A stretch of DNA of 17,265 nucleotides from an uncultured Anaerolineae bacterium (GTDB lineage: Bacteria > Chloroflexota > Anaerolineae > Anaerolineales > Villigracilaceae), in the NCBI GenBank assembly GCA_903854805.1, contig CAINXK010000167.1, positions 1-17,265 of the forward strand, given 5' to 3'. This document shows, piece by piece, positions 13,781 to 17,265 of the stretch; the first letter of the stretch is position 1, and the number at the start of each line of letters is the position of its first letter. A program made the position numbers and the translations under genes. The notes below the pieces were generated by a model. It was not told where the DNA came from, searched no databases, and worked only from the letters and a program-made list of their open reading frames with translations.

Positions 13781-16618
13781 TCACTCCTGGTGCAAGCGCT
13801 CCAGGCAAACCCCTGTTGCCGCCAGACCAAGCCCAGTCATACTCGCCAGCACCAACCAGGATTTTAAGAGCAGACTCTGGTCATAATCCAGATGCAGTTC
13901 AGCAGCGGCGCCAGCGAAGCTGCTGCAAACTGTTTTGGCTGGACTGCCGGGGTCGGGTTCACACAGGATGGTGCCATCCACCAACCTGGGCAGATCAATG
14001 CTGACCCCCAACCCGGTCAACGACCAGCGAGTGACCGATAAATAGGAAAGCGGTTCAAGCGGGCTGCCGCGCAAATCCACGATCGCACCCGCCAAAAAGA
14101 ATTGGAAGAAGAGCACCAGGGCCAGTAGATAGTTAAGCATGCCGGCCGAACGGCTGAGCGCCGAAATCACCAAACCCAGGCTGATGCCTGCCAGCATGGT
14201 CAAAAAGAGTGTCACAAATATTTCCAGCCCACCGGGCAGGTAAAGACCCATTTTGGGGTAATCCAGTCCCACCCACAGAATCAACAAATACAGCCCAACC
14301 TGAAAATAAGCAAAGACAATATAGAGGAAGGCCTTACTCAGCACATAAGGCAGCACCCTTAGATTGAGCATCTTTTCACGCAAATATACCGGCCGGTCCT
14401 GCAGCAGCTCGCCGGAAGACACAAACAATCCGGCCAAAACAGCCTCGAAACTCATCATGAACACAAAAGCATTGGTTCGGTCATACGGCAAGTAACTTTC
14501 CAGCATGGTTTTGGCAGCGGCCAGCGGATCGGCCAAAATCGCCAGGTTGCCGGTCAGCACATCGCGCGAACCGGTGGCTAACTGCAGCAAAGCAAGCAGG
14601 GGCAGCAGCACCAGCAGTGCCAGATTGGATGGGCTCGCAAACAAGACGCTCAGTGCACGCTGAACCAGTACCATAAATTGTCGCAGCATATCATCCAACC
14701 CAAAATGCTGCTTGGGAAGTGCCGGCCGGGGCATGGCTTGAGCCGCAGCCTGGCGCTCAAGCACATACTTCTGATAATACTCGGGCTGGCCTTGCTGGTA
14801 CATCTTGCGCCATGCTTCCCCGCCACTTTCGATCTTCTCGTAAAGATCGGCAAAATCATTCACATCAAAGAAGTCCAGCGCCTGTTGGGGTGGTCCGAAA
14901 TAGATCAGCTTGCCTTCTGAGAGAAAAGCGACCTGGTCGGCCTGGATCATATTCCCGCTAGCCTGAGAAATCAAGATCACCGTACGGCCTTCATCGGCCA
15001 TGCGCCGCAGAGTGTGCACCAGCTTTTTTTCCATTCCGGGATCCAATCCCGCGCAAGCTTCATCCAGATAGATCAGCCTGGGATCGGCCAGCAGTTCAGC
15101 CGCAATACTGACGCGCTTACGCTGCCCCACCGAAAGGTCGCCAATACGCGCCTGACGCAGGCTCTCCGTGTTCATCTGGACAGTCTCCAGCACCTTCCCG
15201 ATGCGCAGCTTGCGCTCGGCAGCACTGACATTGGGCGGCAAGCGCAGCTGAGCCGCATAATCCAGGGCTGTTTCAACGCGCAGGCTGAGGTGTAAAATAT
15301 CTGCCTGGGGTACATAACCGAGCTGGGAACGGTAACGTTCATGGTCCAGGTAAAAATCATAGCCATTCAGCCGAACTTGGCCACTGCCGGGACGAGCGCC
15401 CATCAGCGCATCCAACAAGGCGCGCCTGTCACTGCCACCCGCCAGGATCACCACAAACTCGCGCGGCAGCACCGAAAAGCTGATATCGTCCGGGCTGCGC
15501 TGGTCTCCGCTGCGGTTCTGCCGGTCGAATGAGAGCCCGCCCACATCCAGGCGCATGCCGGTGCTCTGATAGGGGCTTAGCTGCCCATTCTGAAACAGCA
15601 GCACATACGTCCCGATCCGGATCAGGTAGCCATCCTGGATTTCGATACTCTTAATACGCTGCTCATTCACAAAGGTGCCATTGACGCTGCCGAGATCTTC
15701 CAGGACCCAGGTGACGCCCTGCCGGCGGATGCTGGCATGCCGGCGCGATACTTCCGGCGCACCCAGGTGGATGTCACACTCATCTGCCCGCCCAATCAGC
15801 ATCGCCCGCGAGGGTACCATCGGAACAGGTGCTGCCGAAAGTGAAAGGCCCTCCAAAGGGGCGGCTGGTTCAAGTGGATTGCAAAATGTCAGGCTGAGCG
15901 AAACACCAAAACTTTCATCCCCCAGGCGGATGATGGCTCTATCGTGGATGGGCGTGGCGATCAGCGCGCCCAGGGTCTGGTTGTTCACCAGGGTTCCGTT
16001 GACACTGCCCAGTTCGGTAATGGTAAAAGCCGCCCCAACCCGCCGCAATTCAAAATGACGTGCCGAAATAAAGGGGTATGCCAGGGTCAGGTCCGCGCGT
16101 TCATCCCGCCCAATCACCGTAAAATCTTGTTCAAGCGCAAAGAAGCGCACATCTCCCGCCGGCAAACGCACACGCAAATAAGCGCAGCCGGACGGCGGCT
16201 CAAAACTCAATTTATCATAGGCTGCCGCCACAACTGATTCGGGGGCCACAACCTGAGCCTGCAGTTCGCTGCCGGCGTAAAACAAGATACGCAGCTCCTG
16301 CCCCGATTCCGCCATCCCAATGCGGATCTCATCGCCATCTTTTAGGGTGGCATTTGCCACTGATTGACCGTTGAGCAGCACACCATTGCCACTCCCCAGG
16401 TCGTGCAGACGGTATTCTATGCCCTGCCGCCGGATCTCGAAATGCCGGCGTGAAATCGATTTAAACTCTTGTGGAACCGCCAGCTCGTTGCCGTCAGACC
16501 CGCGCCCAACCCGCGTCACGTCCTGCACAATCGGCAGCTTCTGCTGTGAGCCATCTGGCCATTCAACAAGCAGTAAAGTTCGCTTAAGAAATAAAGTACC
16601 CGGAATTTCAGTCGCCAT
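13781..16618 (-). CDS. Triple-FHA ABC transporter (ABCG-like) with degenerate ATPase motifs
   Basis: The start is ATG 16618 (945 residues) with GAGG 6 nt upstream. A TTG 21 nt earlier is less likely. Three FHA phosphothreonine-binding domains come first, at about 36-95 (VGRG, SRRHFEI, GNGVLLNG), 166-230 (IGRDERAD, SARHFEL, SVNGTLVN) and 273-343 (IGRADECD, SRRHASI, SVNGTFVN). The ABC ATPase spans about 378-575: Q-loop VPQAD, signature LSVGQRKRVSIA (495-506), Walker B LIYLDEACAGLDP (515-527). An ABC2-type permease of about six helices fills 655-940. Order and architecture match FHA-ABC exporters of the ABCG/White type. The Walker A site reads GGSDRRALLDAL (394-405) instead of G-x-x-G-x-G-K-(S/T), and the switch position reads LISQASGN, with Gln552 instead of His. 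ATP hydrolysis is therefore doubtful. It may be a regulatory half-transporter or pair with an active partner elsewhere. Confidence 0.9.
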   Translation of the reverse strand: MATEIPGTLFLKRTLLLVEWPDGSQQKLPIVQDVTRVGRGSDGNELAVPQEFKSISRRHFEIRRQGIEYRLHDLGSGNGVLLNGQSVANATLKDGDEIRIGMAESGQELRILFYAGSELQAQVVAPESVVAAAYDKLSFEPPSGCAYLRVRLPAGDVRFFALEQDFTVIGRDERADLTLAYPFISARHFELRRVGAAFTITELGSVNGTLVNNQTLGALIATPIHDRAIIRLGDESFGVSLSLTFCNPLEPAAPLEGLSLSAAPVPMVPSRAMLIGRADECDIHLGAPEVSRRHASIRRQGVTWVLEDLGSVNGTFVNEQRIKSIEIQDGYLIRIGTYVLLFQNGQLSPYQSTGMRLDVGGLSFDRQNRSGDQRSPDDISFSVLPREFVVILAGGSDRRALLDALMGARPGSGQVRLNGYDFYLDHERYRSQLGYVPQADILHLSLRVETALDYAAQLRLPPNVSAAERKLRIGKVLETVQMNTESLRQARIGDLSVGQRKRVSIAAELLADPRLIYLDEACAGLDPGMEKKLVHTLRRMADEGRTVILISQASGNMIQADQVAFLSEGKLIYFGPPQQALDFFDVNDFADLYEKIESGGEAWRKMYQQGQPEYYQKYVLERQAAAQAMPRPALPKQHFGLDDMLRQFMVLVQRALSVLFASPSNLALLVLLPLLALLQLATGSRDVLTGNLAILADPLAAAKTMLESYLPYDRTNAFVFMMSFEAVLAGLFVSSGELLQDRPVYLREKMLNLRVLPYVLSKAFLYIVFAYFQVGLYLLILWVGLDYPKMGLYLPGGLEIFVTLFLTMLAGISLGLVISALSRSAGMLNYLLALVLFFQFFLAGAIVDLRGSPLEPLSYLSVTRWSLTGLGVSIDLPRLVDGTILCEPDPGSPAKTVCSSFAGAAAELHLDYDQSLLLKSWLVLASMTGLGLAATGVCLERLHQE

Positions 16619-16650
16619 TGCCTGCCTCAAACACACCAATAATTACAATA

Positions 16651-16656
16651 ATTATA
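16651..16656 (-). promoter_or_regulatory. Candidate -10 box of the FHA-ABC gene
   Basis: TATAAT on the minus strand lies 33 bp before ATG 16618, giving a leader of roughly 25 nt. An overlapping TATTAT is also present. No good -35 hexamer is seen. Confidence 0.4.
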
Positions 16657-16837
16657 ATACAGATAAATCGGGTCAGGTTTTTGCCAGGAAATATCCAAAT
16701 AAAAACACCCTCATTGATATCCAGGCATACGCAGGACCAGTTCAGCCAATCCACACGAATAATTGTCTACCGGTTTTTATAATAATGCGTAATTATTTAA
16801 TAAACGCAGGTCAGATATTACCTCAATGAACTGGCGG

Positions 16838-17009
16838 TATTTACTCACGAGCTCCTCGTTCTAGCACTTAACCAACCTGGCTCTGCTGCTCGGGCGAATA
16901 ATAATCGCCGGTTTGCCCCACAAAAAAGGCTCATTCAGCCCCTTCCCGTTTTTGGGCAGGGGGGATGGGTTATCGGGGCAAGCCCAAACTGGCACCCCGT
17001 GAGGTAATA
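16838..17009. mobile_element. MITE-like dispersed repeat, copy 2 with internal hairpin
   Basis: A 172-bp relative of 6457-6584. The left end TATTTACTCACGAG is identical. The right end CGTGAGgTAATA (16998-17009) differs by one base from a perfect inverted repeat. The block CCTGGCTCTGCTGCTCGGGCGA and the GGCACCCCGTGAG end are shared. About 45 bp extra lies in the right half, including TTGCCCC/GGGGCAA (16913-16919, 16975-16981) enclosing a hairpin CCCCT-t-CCC/GGG-c-AGGGG (16939-16962). Confidence 0.7.
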
Positions 17010-17172
17010 TTCTATTAACGTTATCCGTGCTTCAGGTTGAATGCAAAATATTTAGGGCCGTGAAAGCTCTCCGAAAGGTTATTTCGCAATACCGCATAAG
17101 TTGCTTTTTTATATCTTTATCACGAACGTGGTTTCCAAGCTTTTAGCGCTAAGCCCGCAGAGAACCCCAATT

Positions 17173-17253
17173 GGACGCGGATTTTCGCGGATGTACGCGG
17201 AAAAACCAAAAGATTTTTGCTTTTTCCGCGCTTGTCGGCGCTCGTCCGCGTCC
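17173..17253. repeat. 81-nt inverted repeat built of 10-bp CGCGGA units
   Basis: The left arm 17173-17205 contains CGCGGA three times at 10-bp spacing. The right arm 17221-17253 contains TCCGCG, TCGGCG and TCCGCG at the same spacing. Ends (GGACGCGGA/TCCGCGTCC) and inner parts (CGCGGAAAAA/TTTTTCCGCG) pair perfectly, while the 4-nt spacers do not. It could be a dispersed repeat or a multi-site protein target. Confidence 0.65.
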
Positions 17254-17265
17254 CAAAAGAATTTG

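Larger units (their letters stand above)
16619..17265. other. Right-end non-coding region
   Basis: About 650 bp with no supported gene. From left to right it holds an AT-rich promoter area for the FHA-ABC gene, the second MITE-like repeat copy (16838-17009), an unremarkable AT-rich stretch (17010-17172), and a large hairpin (17173-17253). Confidence 0.6.

Overview
The window looks like a stretch of chromosome from an uncultured or poorly studied environmental bacterium, most consistent with the Chloroflexota (Anaerolineae-like). The reasons are indirect: a three-FHA-domain ABC2-type transporter, a secreted Kelch protein ending in a class E/F-like sortase domain, a GT87 glycosyltransferase, DUF559 and DUF4160/DUF2442 accessory genes, and many short GC-rich palindromic repeats between genes. 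No rRNA, tRNA or other marker gene fixes the taxonomy.

Region 1-1350 is a decaying accessory patch. It holds a DUF559 nuclease-like reading frame with no start codon, bracketed by GC-rich hairpins. Next comes a DUF4160/DUF2442 two-gene unit in which DUF4160 carries an in-frame stop codon and DUF2442 is intact. A strong hairpin terminator then separates these from the convergent gene. Region 1352-3808 (minus) is an AT-richer gene for an exported protein with about seven Kelch-type repeats, Ig-like modules, an LPKTG motif and a C-terminal sortase domain. A plus-strand terminator-like hairpin with no visible gene lies just outside its 5' end.

Region 4307-7717 (plus) holds a cyclic-nucleotide-binding protein without an evident DNA-binding domain, a GT87-type membrane glycosyltransferase, and an extended SDR (NAD-dependent epimerase/dehydratase-like). 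A 128-bp element with 12-bp perfect terminal inverted repeats lies between the last two. A related, longer copy sits at 16838-17009, so this is a dispersed MITE-like family.

Region 7718-10041 is gene-poor. It contains a 65-residue two-helix membrane protein (plus) and a 115-residue secreted protein (minus), converging on a strong bidirectional terminator, plus long non-coding stretches with palindromes. Region 10042-12402 (minus) is a dCache-type methyl-accepting chemotaxis protein. Divergent from it is a SprA-related putative metalloprotease with an HEQAH motif (plus, to 13712). This converges on a 945-residue FHA-FHA-FHA-ABC-ABC2 membrane protein (13781-16618, minus), whose ATPase has a degenerate Walker A and lacks the switch histidine. 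The right end is non-coding and holds the second MITE-like copy and an 81-nt hairpin with a 10-bp period.

The genes do not form one evident pathway. Recurrent themes are the cell envelope and surface (sortase-Kelch, GT87, small secreted and membrane proteins, ABC2 permease) and signal sensing (cNMP domain, MCP, FHA). The items most worth pursuing are the sortase with an in-cis LPXTG motif, the probably ATPase-defective FHA-ABC protein, and the dispersed repeat family.
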